From positions 744,001-808,000 of the forward strand of contig NZ_CP121663.1 of assembly GCF_029714285.1 (NCBI RefSeq): a stretch of 64,000 nt of DNA, in the 5' to 3' direction. The notes beneath the pieces were generated by a model that did not search any database, was not told the DNA's origin, and worked only from the letters and a program-made list of their open reading frames with translations. Below, piece by piece: positions 53,459 to 62,057 of the stretch (positions are counted from its first letter, which is position 1; each line of letters starts with the position of its first letter). The position numbers and the translations under genes were made by a program. Source of the DNA: Rhizobium sp. CB3090. Its GTDB lineage: Bacteria > Pseudomonadota > Alphaproteobacteria > Rhizobiales > Rhizobiaceae.

Positions 53459-54391
53459 ATGGCAAGACTGACCGAGAACGCCAAGGGCGTCTATGTGATC
53501 GCCGTAACGCCCTTCACCGACGAAGGCGCGCTCGATTTCGTCAGCATCGACAGCACGGTGGATTTCTACGAGAGCGTCGGGGTGACTGGGCTAACGGTGC
53601 TCGGTCAACTCGGCGAGGCTCCGAAACTGACGGCGGAGGAATCGCGCGCCGTCGTAAAGCGCGTGCTCAAGCGCCTCGATGGCCGCCTGCCGGTTGTCGT
53701 CGGCGTATCAGCGCCGGGGCTTGCGCCGATGCGAGAACTGGCCGAGGCTGTGATGGACCAGGGTGCTGCGGGCGTGATGGTCGCGCCGCCTTGGACGATC
53801 AGGACGGACGACCAGGCCTTTGCCTTCTATCAATCGGTCGGTGAAGCGCTGGGCGATACGCCCTTCGTGCTGCAGGACTATCCGCTGACAACGAACGTCA
53901 CCATCGCGCCCAAGGTCATCGACAGGATCATCAAGGACGTGCCGAACTGCGTCATGCTCAAGCATGAGGATTGGCCAGGCCTGTCGAAGATCACTGCGTT
54001 GCGAGCCTCCAGCGACAAGGGCGAAACGCGGCGTATCTCCATTCTCTGCGGCAATGGTGGGCTTTTCCTTCCTGAGGAAATGGGCCGCGGCGCCGATGGC
54101 GCCATGACCGGTTTCTGCTATCCGGAGATGATGGTCGGCGTCGTTCAGGCTTATACGGCCGGAGATGTCGACCGGGCACACGAGATCTTCGACGCCTATC
54201 TGCCGTTGGCGCGCTACGAGCAGCAACAAGGCATTGGGCTCGCCGCCCGCAAATATGTCCTCGCCAAACGCGGCGTCATCAAATCCGCCGCCCTGCGCAA
54301 GCCCGGCGCCAAGCTTTCTCCGCTCGATGTGAAAGATATCGAACGTCTCCTTGCCCGGCAGGCGCTGCGGGTTCAGGAGATCGGCGCATGA
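53459..54391 (+). CDS. DHDPS-family enzyme, possible 2-keto-3-deoxy-arabonate dehydratase
   Basis: A 310-residue class I aldolase-fold enzyme. Y141 in LQDYPLTTN and Schiff-base K168 in VMLKHED are at the standard places, and the loop GQLGEAPKL replaces the usual GTTGE motif. Some proteins of this family dehydrate L-2-keto-3-deoxyarabonate in non-phosphorylative L-arabinose breakdown. The GH127/ABC operon upstream makes that plausible here, but it is an inference. The start has GGGAGGCGG upstream. The stop overlaps an ATG that once began an SDR gene. Confidence 0.85.
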   Translation: MARLTENAKGVYVIAVTPFTDEGALDFVSIDSTVDFYESVGVTGLTVLGQLGEAPKLTAEESRAVVKRVLKRLDGRLPVVVGVSAPGLAPMRELAEAVMDQGAAGVMVAPPWTIRTDDQAFAFYQSVGEALGDTPFVLQDYPLTTNVTIAPKVIDRIIKDVPNCVMLKHEDWPGLSKITALRASSDKGETRRISILCGNGGLFLPEEMGRGADGAMTGFCYPEMMVGVVQAYTAGDVDRAHEIFDAYLPLARYEQQQGIGLAARKYVLAKRGVIKSAALRKPGAKLSPLDVKDIERLLARQALRVQEIGA

Positions 54392-54474
54392 AGCTCGTGC
54401 TGGAAAGCAAGAAGGCGCTGGCGCTCGGGGCGAGCAAGGAATTGGGGCGCGGATCAGAGTCTACAGAAGCATGA
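54388..54474 (+). pseudogene. N-terminal remnant of an SDR dehydrogenase gene
   Basis: An ATG overlapping the TGA of the previous gene opens a 28-codon frame containing KKALALGASKELGRG. This matches the first strand and glycine-rich nucleotide loop of an SDR (usual form KxALVTGASxGxGR), then runs into unrelated sequence and stops. The operon-style ATGA overlap shows that the gene was once translated with its neighbour and was then mostly deleted. Confidence 0.68.
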
Positions 54475-54517
54475 TCCGTGCAATTTAAAGACGATGAATA
54501 TCGACCAGGGGGGATAG

Positions 54518-56134
54518 GTGGCGAAGACCTATGATTTCATCATTGCCGGCGGTGGCTCGGCAGCGTGCGTTGCCGCCATGCGGCTGGTACGCGATTTCGG
54601 CTTTTCCGTTCTCGTCATCGAGCGCGGGCCGCGCAAAACCGCAAAGCTGATGGCTTTTCCCGCCGGCTATATGAAATATCTCGCCCGCGACGATTTCCTT
54701 GAAATGCACCATACGGTTCCGCAGCCGCAACTCGGCGGCCGCGGGCCGATCGTTCCGGTCGCCAAGGCGCTTGGCGGCGGCAGCGCTGTCAATGCCATGG
54801 TCTACATGCGCGGCCAGAAGGAAGATTATGACGGCTGGGCCGCCCATCTTGGCCATGGGATAGAATGGTCCTATGCCAACATGCTGCCGCACTTCAAAGG
54901 GATCGAAGCGAATACGCGCTTCAACAACCGATATCATGGCATATCCGGCAATCTGCGCATCTCCGAGCCCGGGCATATCTCCGGGACGACGGAGGACTTC
55001 CTCTTGGCCGCGCAGGGGCTCGGCCATCCCTATAATCCCGACTTCAACGGCGTCAGGCAAAACGGCGTCGGCATCATGCAGCACACCTTCGGCCAGTGGA
55101 ACGGCAAGACGGAACGATCCGATGCCAAGAAGGCCTTCCTTGACCCGCTTGCCGGCGACAAAAGGCTTGAGATCATCACCGACGCCCGTGTCGACCGCAT
55201 CGCCATCGAAAACGGCCGCGCGACCGGTATCACCTACACGCGTAATGGAGAAAGCCACACGATCCATGCCGAACGAGAGATCCTTGTCGCTGCTGGCACC
55301 TACAACAGCGCCAAACTGATGATGCTGTCCGGCATCGGCCCGGCCGATCACCTGCGCGAACACGGTATTGACGTTGCCCTCGATCTTCCCGGCGTCGGCG
55401 CCAACCTGCAGGATCATCATGAAGTCCCGGTCATCGCCACGACCAAGGCCAAATCCGGCTATTTCGGCGAGGACAAGGGCTGGCCGATGCTTCGCAACGG
55501 GCTGCAATATCTGCTCTTCAACTCGGGGCCGGTGACCACCACCGGCATCGAATCCTGCCTGTTCTACGATCCGGACGGCAGCGAGCGGCCATCGATCCAG
55601 CTCTATTGCGCCCCGATCGTTTATCTCGACCGTGACGTCTCCTCCGCCAAGCCCACCTATGGCGTCACCTTCACCTCCTGCCTGCTGCGCCCGAAGGCAC
55701 GCGGCAGTGTCAAGCTGCGCTCGGGCGATCCTGCGGATCAGCCGCTGGTCGACTGCAACTTCTTCGGCGATCCCGACGACCTGCGCCTGACGCTCGCCTC
55801 ATTGAAGGTTGCACGGCAACTGCTGGAGACGGAACCATTCAAATCGAAGATCGCCGACGAAATCCTACCCGGCCGGGCGCTGCAGGACGACGAGGCGCTC
55901 GCCAAATTCGCCGGCCAGACCGTCAAGACGAATTACCACCCTTCCGGCAGCCTGCGCATGGGGCCGGACGATGATCCGATGTCGGTGGTCGATGGAAAGC
56001 TGCGCGTGCGCGGCATCGATGGCCTGCGGGTCATCGACTGCTCGATCATTCCCTTCATCCCCTCAGGAAATACGAATGCGCCGGCGATGGCGATCGGCTC
56101 CAAGGCAGCGGAGATGATTGGGAAGAGCTATTGA
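54518..56134 (+). CDS. GMC-family FAD oxidoreductase (choline dehydrogenase-like)
   Basis: A 538-residue flavoenzyme. It has the FAD loop IIAGGGSAACVAAMRL at the N-terminus (the usual GSAGCV varies here to GSAACV), GGSAVNAMVYMRG as the first GMC signature, GIGPADHLREHGI as the second, and the active-site HPSGSLRMG with the C-terminal SGNTNAPAMAIGSKAAEMI. It starts at GTG with GGGGGGA upstream. It probably oxidises an alcohol or sugar. It follows the DHDPS-family gene and the SDR remnant, so it may have taken part in, or replaced, the oxidation step. Confidence 0.9.
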   Translation: MAKTYDFIIAGGGSAACVAAMRLVRDFGFSVLVIERGPRKTAKLMAFPAGYMKYLARDDFLEMHHTVPQPQLGGRGPIVPVAKALGGGSAVNAMVYMRGQKEDYDGWAAHLGHGIEWSYANMLPHFKGIEANTRFNNRYHGISGNLRISEPGHISGTTEDFLLAAQGLGHPYNPDFNGVRQNGVGIMQHTFGQWNGKTERSDAKKAFLDPLAGDKRLEIITDARVDRIAIENGRATGITYTRNGESHTIHAEREILVAAGTYNSAKLMMLSGIGPADHLREHGIDVALDLPGVGANLQDHHEVPVIATTKAKSGYFGEDKGWPMLRNGLQYLLFNSGPVTTTGIESCLFYDPDGSERPSIQLYCAPIVYLDRDVSSAKPTYGVTFTSCLLRPKARGSVKLRSGDPADQPLVDCNFFGDPDDLRLTLASLKVARQLLETEPFKSKIADEILPGRALQDDEALAKFAGQTVKTNYHPSGSLRMGPDDDPMSVVDGKLRVRGIDGLRVIDCSIIPFIPSGNTNAPAMAIGSKAAEMIGKSY

Positions 56135-56410
56135 TGATGGCTTAGCCGCAACGGCCTCCCCATGAAATTTTGGCTTTGCCCTTCCCGCAATCGAAACATC
56201 GAAAATAAGGTTTTTTTTACAAAGCCACGCTTTGCCATGCTTGACGACAAAGAACCTATGCATTTCCAACAGTTGATCTTCCCACCGGGCCGCATCATTT
56301 TCGAGAAATAGAGACTCGTTCTACGTCGATGCCCCCTGATCGCCATTGGCCGACGGAGACGGGTACCATCTACGGCATGACGATCATGGCCGCCTGAAAA
56401 GGGCATACTG

Positions 56411-57769
56411 ATGAATTTGCGCAATAAGACGCTCAGCGCATCGGGATTTCATGCACCCACGCGCGGCATCATCGACGTTCTGGACGACGTGCTGATCGAG
56501 ATCGATGCCGACGGTGTGATTGCCGCCGTTCATCGTCACGGCGATCCGAATTACCGAAGCATCCGTGATGCGCGCGACGCATCCGGCGAACTCGTGACCC
56601 TGCCGGCCGGCTTCTACATCTTGCCCGGTTTTGTCGATCTGCATGTGCATGCACCGCAATATCCGCAGCTCGGCGATGCGCTCGATGTTCCCTTGGAAGT
56701 CTGGCTGCAGAAATACACCTTTCCGTTGGAGGCGCGCTATCAGGATGCCGCCTTCGCGCGCCGCATCTATGGTCTGCTGGTCGATGATCTGCTGACCAAT
56801 GGCACCACGACTGCCCTCTATTTTGCCACCATCCATCAGGAGGCGACGCGGGCACTGGTGGATATCTGCCTGGAAAAGGGTCAGCGAGCCCTGATCGGCA
56901 AGGTGGCGATGGACAATGCAGAGGAGTGCCCAGATTATTACCGCGACGTGTCAGCACAAGAAGCACTCGACGGCACGCGCGCATTGATCGATTACGTCCG
57001 CGGCCATCCAGATAATCGCGAAGGACGCGTACTGCCAGTCGTCACGCCGCGCTTCATCCCCTCCTGCACCGACGCGACGCTCGAAGGGCTCGGCGCCATT
57101 GCCAGGGAATGTGGCTGCCATGTGCAGACCCACTGCTCGGAGAGCGATTGGGCGCATGGCTATGTCCTTGCAAGACATGGCATCACGGATACGGATAGCC
57201 TTGATCGCTTCGGCCTGCTTGGCCGCAGGACGGTCTTGGCGCATGCGAATTTTCTGACGGCGAAGGATATGGAAACGGTTCGTGCACGCGAATCCGCCAT
57301 CGCGCATTGTCCGCTTTCGAATGCCTATTTCGCCAATGCCGTCTTTCCATTGCGCGCCGCGCTCGAAAAGGGGTTACATGTCGGTCTCGGCACGGATATT
57401 TCCGGCGGCCCGAGCGCTTCGATGTTCGAGAACGCCCGTGGCGCGATCCTGGCATCGCGGATGCTGCAAAGCGGCGTCGACCCGAACTTGCCGCCGTCAG
57501 CCCGCTCGACGTTCGGCCAGGCCCAGATCGATTTTCGCGAGGCCTTCCATATCGCGACCGCTGGCGGCGGCATTGCGCTTGATCTCCCCATCGGGCAATT
57601 CACGCCCGGCTATCAGTTCGACGCCGTGCTCATCCACGCCGATGCCGAGAAAGGCACGGTGCGGCTGTTCGAAGACCGTGACAAGGGCGAGCGTATCCTG
57701 CAGAAAATCATCTATACCGCGTCGAGGCCAAACATCACGGCCACTTGGGTTAGCGGTCGCAAGGTTTAA
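56411..57769 (+). CDS. guaD: Guanine deaminase
   Basis: A 452-residue amidohydrolase that converts guanine to xanthine and ammonia for purine breakdown. The metal and active-site segments are GFVDLHVHAPQYPQLGD, QTHCSESDWAHG, LAHANFL and GTDISGGPSASMF. The HAPQYPQ stretch is diagnostic for guanine deaminase. Length matches the family. It is convergent with the lytic transglycosylase gene and has no operon partner. Confidence 0.93.
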   Translation: MNLRNKTLSASGFHAPTRGIIDVLDDVLIEIDADGVIAAVHRHGDPNYRSIRDARDASGELVTLPAGFYILPGFVDLHVHAPQYPQLGDALDVPLEVWLQKYTFPLEARYQDAAFARRIYGLLVDDLLTNGTTTALYFATIHQEATRALVDICLEKGQRALIGKVAMDNAEECPDYYRDVSAQEALDGTRALIDYVRGHPDNREGRVLPVVTPRFIPSCTDATLEGLGAIARECGCHVQTHCSESDWAHGYVLARHGITDTDSLDRFGLLGRRTVLAHANFLTAKDMETVRARESAIAHCPLSNAYFANAVFPLRAALEKGLHVGLGTDISGGPSASMFENARGAILASRMLQSGVDPNLPPSARSTFGQAQIDFREAFHIATAGGGIALDLPIGQFTPGYQFDAVLIHADAEKGTVRLFEDRDKGERILQKIIYTASRPNITATWVSGRKV

Positions 57770-57829
57770 ACGCAAAGATGCTATGCCGCTTTGCTTGTCC
57801 TGAAAGTGATCGGGATGCGAGGCAAAACC

Positions 57830-58780
57830 TCAATTCTTGAAGACGAAACATACGCCGCCCTTTTGGCGGACCTGAGCGCAAACCGCATCCGCCTCGTCGC
57901 GCGTCTGCCGGCCGATGCGAGCGGCGTATCGAATACGAAAGCCGAAGTCGGCGTTGCGTTGGCGCACGATGAGCGGCTTCTCTTCATTCAACGGCGATGG
58001 AAGCTTGCTGACATCCTCGGAGAAAAGCCGCCGGACGGTATCGAGCTGCAAGTGCTCCGCAAGTTGAGCGCCCCAGGGCGCCCAGGGCCGTTCCTGCTCC
58101 AAAGCCACCTGCTTCAGCCGGCGGCTGCCGGCAAGCGCCATGCAGGCCTGCGCGAAAGGCTTGCCTTTGTCGAGTTCCGGCGCGACCGTGTCCGGAGGGT
58201 CATCCTTCCATTGCTCGACCGTGTGCGCCGTAATGGCAATCACGTAGCTGCGCGTCTCGTTGGGGAGATTGCCGGAATTGAGAAAATTTGCGAGGCCGTT
58301 TTCGCCCGCATTATAGGCCGCTGCCGCCAAGCCGAGATTGCCGAAATGGTTGCGCAGTTCATCCAGATATGCTGCCGCCTTGCCCAGCGCCTCCAGCAGG
58401 TCGTAACTGTCCTGAACACCGCGCAACTTTGCCGTTCCCGGCATGAATTGCGCAATGCCTTGCGCACCTTTCGGGCTGACGGCATCGGGGCGAAACGTAC
58501 TCTCGCGCCAGATGAGCCTGGCAAGATAATCCGGCGGCAGATGATTGGCACGGGCGAAATAGTCGATCGCGTCGCAGAGGTCGTGATTGTAGCTTTCCTT
58601 GCGGATGCAAAGCGTTTCGCCGGTGTTCGTTATCAAAGGCCCGGAAATGCAAGCCGGTGGCGCAACGCTCCATTCAGGCTGAGCCTTCGCGGGACAACCG
58701 GCCGACACGACGCAGCCGAACGCAATAACGAAACCTATGACCCTTCCGACAAAGCCGGACCGATGCTGGTTGCCTGCCAT
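57830..58780 (-). CDS. Lytic transglycosylase (Slt-type), secreted
   Basis: A 316-residue peptidoglycan-cleaving enzyme. The N-terminal hydrophobic signal (GFVIAFGCVVSAGCPAKA) ends near AQPEW. The lysozyme-like SLT domain has the catalytic Glu in IWRESTFRPDAVSPKGAQGIAQFMPG and the usual AAAYNAGENGLANFL. The C-terminal about 90 residues contain a possible SPOR-like segment (RQTRDEADAVCAQVRQKGGVCFVF). It cuts glycan strands to 1,6-anhydro-muropeptides. Confidence 0.9.
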   Translation of the reverse strand: MAGNQHRSGFVGRVIGFVIAFGCVVSAGCPAKAQPEWSVAPPACISGPLITNTGETLCIRKESYNHDLCDAIDYFARANHLPPDYLARLIWRESTFRPDAVSPKGAQGIAQFMPGTAKLRGVQDSYDLLEALGKAAAYLDELRNHFGNLGLAAAAYNAGENGLANFLNSGNLPNETRSYVIAITAHTVEQWKDDPPDTVAPELDKGKPFAQACMALAGSRRLKQVALEQERPWAPWGAQLAEHLQLDTVRRLFSEDVSKLPSPLNEEKPLIVRQRNADFGFRIRYAARIGRQTRDEADAVCAQVRQKGGVCFVFKN

Positions 58781-58902
58781 CCTGCGAAACCCGTTGGAAG
58801 CCCGTCAAATCGCTAGATTGCCCTCTTGATAGCATCGATGCGCGATGACGGAAACCGACAAGCTGCAAGCCGCCTCCGGGTAGCCCCCGGTTGATGGTCG
58901 GT

Positions 58903-59796
58903 CTATGACCTGAATGCGTCGAAGATCAATGCCCGCAGCCATCGATGGGCCGGGTCTGCATCCATGCGAGGGTGCCAGGTTTGCGCGATGATGAAGCCGG
59001 GCGTGACCACGGGCAGCTCAAACATCTCGATCTGCCTCGGAGCACCCGCTTGGCAATACGAACGCGGCAGCAATCCGATAAGATCGGATGCCGCTGCGAC
59101 CGCCATAACTGCCGGATAGCTCGGCACCACGAGGTTGACCTTTCGCGAAAGCCCGAGTTCGGCGAGAGCTTCGTCAACAGGCCCGTGGATGTGTCCCCGC
59201 CTGGAGGAGATGACGTGTCCGCAGGCCGCGTATAGCTCGGGCGTTATAGGCTTCGCCTTCAAAAGAGGATGCCCCGCCCGCGCGACGCCGACAAAGGAGT
59301 CCTCAAACAGTGTTTGGCCGCGCAACTCCGCGCCATCACCGGAGATAACCCCGATATCCAGGTCAAGCGTTGCATCTCTCAGGGGCTGAATTTCCTTGTT
59401 TGGTTTGGGCGCAAAACGCAATCTCACACCAGGCGCCGCGTTCTTGACGGCAACGCTTAGACGCGCTGCATGCAAAAGCACGAATGCCTCATTGGCGCGG
59501 ATCGTGAAATCGCGCTGCAGCTCGCGAATATCGATCGCCGGCGGCGGGCTGAGCACGGTCTGCACGGCCGCAGTCAGCAAACGCACCTGCTCGGCGATCG
59601 CTTCCGCATGCGGTGTCGCGACCATCGCCCGGCCTGCCGGAACCAGAATGGGATCGCTCAACGCAATCCGAAGCCTCGACAAGGTCCGGCTCATGGCAGA
59701 CGTACTGAGTCCGAGCTTTCGGGCGGCGGCCGATACGCTCCGCTCACGAAGCAAAGCGTCCAAGGCTGGCAGCAGGTTCAAGTCTATCTCGGGCAT
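58903..59796 (-). CDS. LysR-family transcriptional regulator
   Basis: A 297-residue LysR regulator. The HTH is LDALLRERSVSAAARKLGLSTSAMSRTLSRLR (residues about 13-44), and the NodD/NahR-like co-inducer domain follows to the C-terminus. It is divergent from an MFS exporter gene. An inverted repeat of GAYGCAACA at 59825-59854 lies between them and is the probable binding site. Confidence 0.9.
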   Translation of the reverse strand: MPEIDLNLLPALDALLRERSVSAAARKLGLSTSAMSRTLSRLRIALSDPILVPAGRAMVATPHAEAIAEQVRLLTAAVQTVLSPPPAIDIRELQRDFTIRANEAFVLLHAARLSVAVKNAAPGVRLRFAPKPNKEIQPLRDATLDLDIGVISGDGAELRGQTLFEDSFVGVARAGHPLLKAKPITPELYAACGHVISSRRGHIHGPVDEALAELGLSRKVNLVVPSYPAVMAVAAASDLIGLLPRSYCQAGAPRQIEMFELPVVTPGFIIAQTWHPRMDADPAHRWLRALIFDAFRS

Positions 59797-59824
59797 TGGG
59801 AAGTTTTAGCGACATGAGGCGTTT

Positions 59825-59854
59825 GATGCAACAGTCAGTTTCCTGTGTTGCGTC
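59825..59854. promoter_or_regulatory. Inverted repeat, candidate LysR operator
   Basis: GATGCAACA (59825-59833) and TGTTGCGTC (59846-59854) form an inverted pair with a 12-base spacer in the region shared by the divergent lysR and MFS genes. Spacing is compatible with a LysR dimer or tetramer. Confidence 0.62.
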
Positions 59855-59913
59855 TGGTGCAAACTATGGCTCCGGGATATTCATGGCGCAAAGAAATATA
59901 CAAGGTGAGCCCA

Positions 59914-61287
59914 ATGTCCGTAACATCTCTCGCAGCTCCTACCTATGACGGCCTGCCCTATCCGCGCCGATACTTGGCGGTCGGCGTGCTTCTGGTGACG
60001 TTGGTTCTCGTCGTGCTGGACGGCGCCATTGCCAATGTCGCGCTGCCATCGATCGCCGCCTCGCTGGGTGCCGATGCCAGCGAGACCGTCTGGGTCGTGT
60101 CCAGCTACCAGCTTGCCGTACTCGTCGCTCTCCTGCCCTGCGGCGCCTTGGGTGAAATTCACGGGCCGCGACGGGTCTTCCTGATGGGTGTCGCTCTCTT
60201 CACAGCGGCTTCTGCGGCATGCGCCTTCGCTCAAAATCTTCCCGTACTGATCGCAGCGCGATTTGCTCAAGGGTTGGGCGCAGGTGCGATCATGGCGCTC
60301 GGCATAATGAACCTGCGCTTTGCGGTGCCGCAGCGGCTGTTGGGAACTATCATCGGCATCAATGCGATGGTCATTGCGATTTCTTCAGCCGCAGGCCCAG
60401 GTGTTGCCGGGGCGATCCTCTCCGTAGCCAGTTGGCCTTGGCTGTTTGCCGTCAACATACCGCTTGGCATGATTGTTCTTTTGTCTGGCGGCCTTCTCGG
60501 CCCCTTGCCAGGCGTGAAGCGGCAGTTGAACGTGGCGGCACTGCTCGCCAATACGCTGATGTTCGTCCTGTTCTTCTCCGGCGCAGACCGGATAGCCACC
60601 GCACCGATCAGCGGCTCCGTCCTGATTGCCGGCTCTATTCTGTCCCTCATCGCGCTGCTGCGCCTTGAACATAAGAGCGCTGCACCGATTGTCCCAACGG
60701 ACCTCTTGGCCAAACCTGCTTTTCGAGTTGCCGTCATCGCGTCAATCGCGTGCTTTACCGGTCAGATGCTCAGCTACGTCGCGCTGCCATTCTACCTTCA
60801 GCACACCTTGCATATGCCGCCGGTTCAGATGGGGCTCTATATGATGCCCTGGCCCGCCGCGACCATTATCGTGGCCCCGATTTCAGGACGCCTTGCCAAT
60901 CACATCAAGACGGCGTGGCTCTGCGCCTCCGGTGGCGCGCTCCTGGCTGCAGGCCTTTTCATCGCGGGCCTCTGCCCGGTCGATCCGAGAGGAATTGGAT
61001 TTTTGGTCGGAACGGTGATCGCCGGTGTCGGGTTCGGTCTTTTCCAGACTCCGAACAACCGCATTCTCCTCCTCTCGGCACCGAAAGCACGCAGCGGCGC
61101 GGCGGGAGCCATGCAAGGCACGGCACGTCTTCTCGGGCAAACCTTTGGTGCCATTTGCATGTCGATCATTTTCGAAATCGTGCCGCAGGCAAGTGCGCCT
61201 GGCCTCGCGCTTGTTTTGGCCGGTATCTGCGCAGCGATCGCAAGCTGCGTCAGCCTCAGCCGCGCGCGTTATGAGACCGTCGGATAG
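59914..61287 (+). CDS. MFS multidrug-type exporter (DHA2/EmrB-like)
   Basis: A 457-residue transporter with about fourteen hydrophobic segments. LLVTLVLVVLDGAIANVALPSIAASLGAD is the classic first helix of DHA2 drug/H+ antiporters, and ALGEIHGPRRVFLMG resembles the G-x-L-a-D-r-x-G-r-k loop with the Asp changed. AAGGTGAG before the ATG at 59914 is the reason for that start; earlier in-frame starts lack a site. It is divergent from a LysR regulator that probably induces it when a toxic compound is present. Confidence 0.9.
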   Translation: MSVTSLAAPTYDGLPYPRRYLAVGVLLVTLVLVVLDGAIANVALPSIAASLGADASETVWVVSSYQLAVLVALLPCGALGEIHGPRRVFLMGVALFTAASAACAFAQNLPVLIAARFAQGLGAGAIMALGIMNLRFAVPQRLLGTIIGINAMVIAISSAAGPGVAGAILSVASWPWLFAVNIPLGMIVLLSGGLLGPLPGVKRQLNVAALLANTLMFVLFFSGADRIATAPISGSVLIAGSILSLIALLRLEHKSAAPIVPTDLLAKPAFRVAVIASIACFTGQMLSYVALPFYLQHTLHMPPVQMGLYMMPWPAATIIVAPISGRLANHIKTAWLCASGGALLAAGLFIAGLCPVDPRGIGFLVGTVIAGVGFGLFQTPNNRILLLSAPKARSGAAGAMQGTARLLGQTFGAICMSIIFEIVPQASAPGLALVLAGICAAIASCVSLSRARYETVG

Positions 61288-61343
61288 AGATCATTGCTAT
61301 AGCCTCCGGTGCCCAAACGGCACCGGGGCCATTAAACAGCATG

Positions 61344-61949
61344 TCACGCGCGGAATGTTTTCCCGAGTTCTGTGTCGGAAAGGTTGTAATAGTGGCGAAA
61401 ATTGTAAACCAAAGGAGACCATTTCTTCGGATCGATGTGATCACTCTCGTCTTTCAGGAATTCTTCGCTAGCATGCACGCGCAAAATCTCGACGACGGCA
61501 ACGAGGCCGCCTCCAAGCTCAGCGAGTTTCGTTCCGCCCATCTCATGACGTGACAAGACTCGCGCTTCCATCTGAATCGGGCATTCCGCAGCGCGCACCG
61601 GACGAACCATCTCACTGTCGAGCCTGGAAAATCCGGCTGCTGCAAATTTGTCTTTCTCTGTCTTGAATTGTTTGGACTTCAGTTCGGGTACTGGGTCTTT
61701 GCCGGTTAGCGGCGCTAGCTTTTCAACCATCTGCCACATGGAGGGAGAAGGAAGGTTTACGACGCATTCCGGATGCCGCGCGAGATTTTCTGCGAGCTTG
61801 GCATCATTCAGCAGACCAAGCGCCATCGTCCAGCCAAGCGCCCAAAATGATGAGATCGGCGACAAATTCGTCGAACCGTCTTCATTCAAGCTACTGATCA
61901 GTGCGACCGGCGTCCCGAAATACAGGATCTTTGGCTCTACGGTTCTCAT
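61344..61949 (-). CDS. Flavin reductase-like (DIM6/NTAB) FMN-binding protein
   Basis: A 201-residue single-domain FMN-binding split-barrel protein. It has VALISSLNEDGSTNLSPISSFWALGWTMALGL near the N-terminus, which carries the flavin-contacting residues of the DIM6/NTAB family, and CPIQMEARVLSRHEMGG in the middle. It could reduce flavin or a small substrate. No partner monooxygenase is adjacent. Confidence 0.87.
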   Translation of the reverse strand: MRTVEPKILYFGTPVALISSLNEDGSTNLSPISSFWALGWTMALGLLNDAKLAENLARHPECVVNLPSPSMWQMVEKLAPLTGKDPVPELKSKQFKTEKDKFAAAGFSRLDSEMVRPVRAAECPIQMEARVLSRHEMGGTKLAELGGGLVAVVEILRVHASEEFLKDESDHIDPKKWSPLVYNFRHYYNLSDTELGKTFRA

Positions 61950-62057
61950 TTCATCCTCCTGAGCCGGACCAGGTTCACATCATCAATAGATGAATTTCAG
62001 CGAGGATGCTTCGGTTACGATCGAAGTGTGATTGGAAAGCGGGATGCCGCTGCCTGC

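Noticed and set aside
56135..56410. Small minus-strand protein in the gap before guanine deaminase
   Set aside because: The open frame has no ribosome site, runs into the guaD start region and has a random-looking composition.
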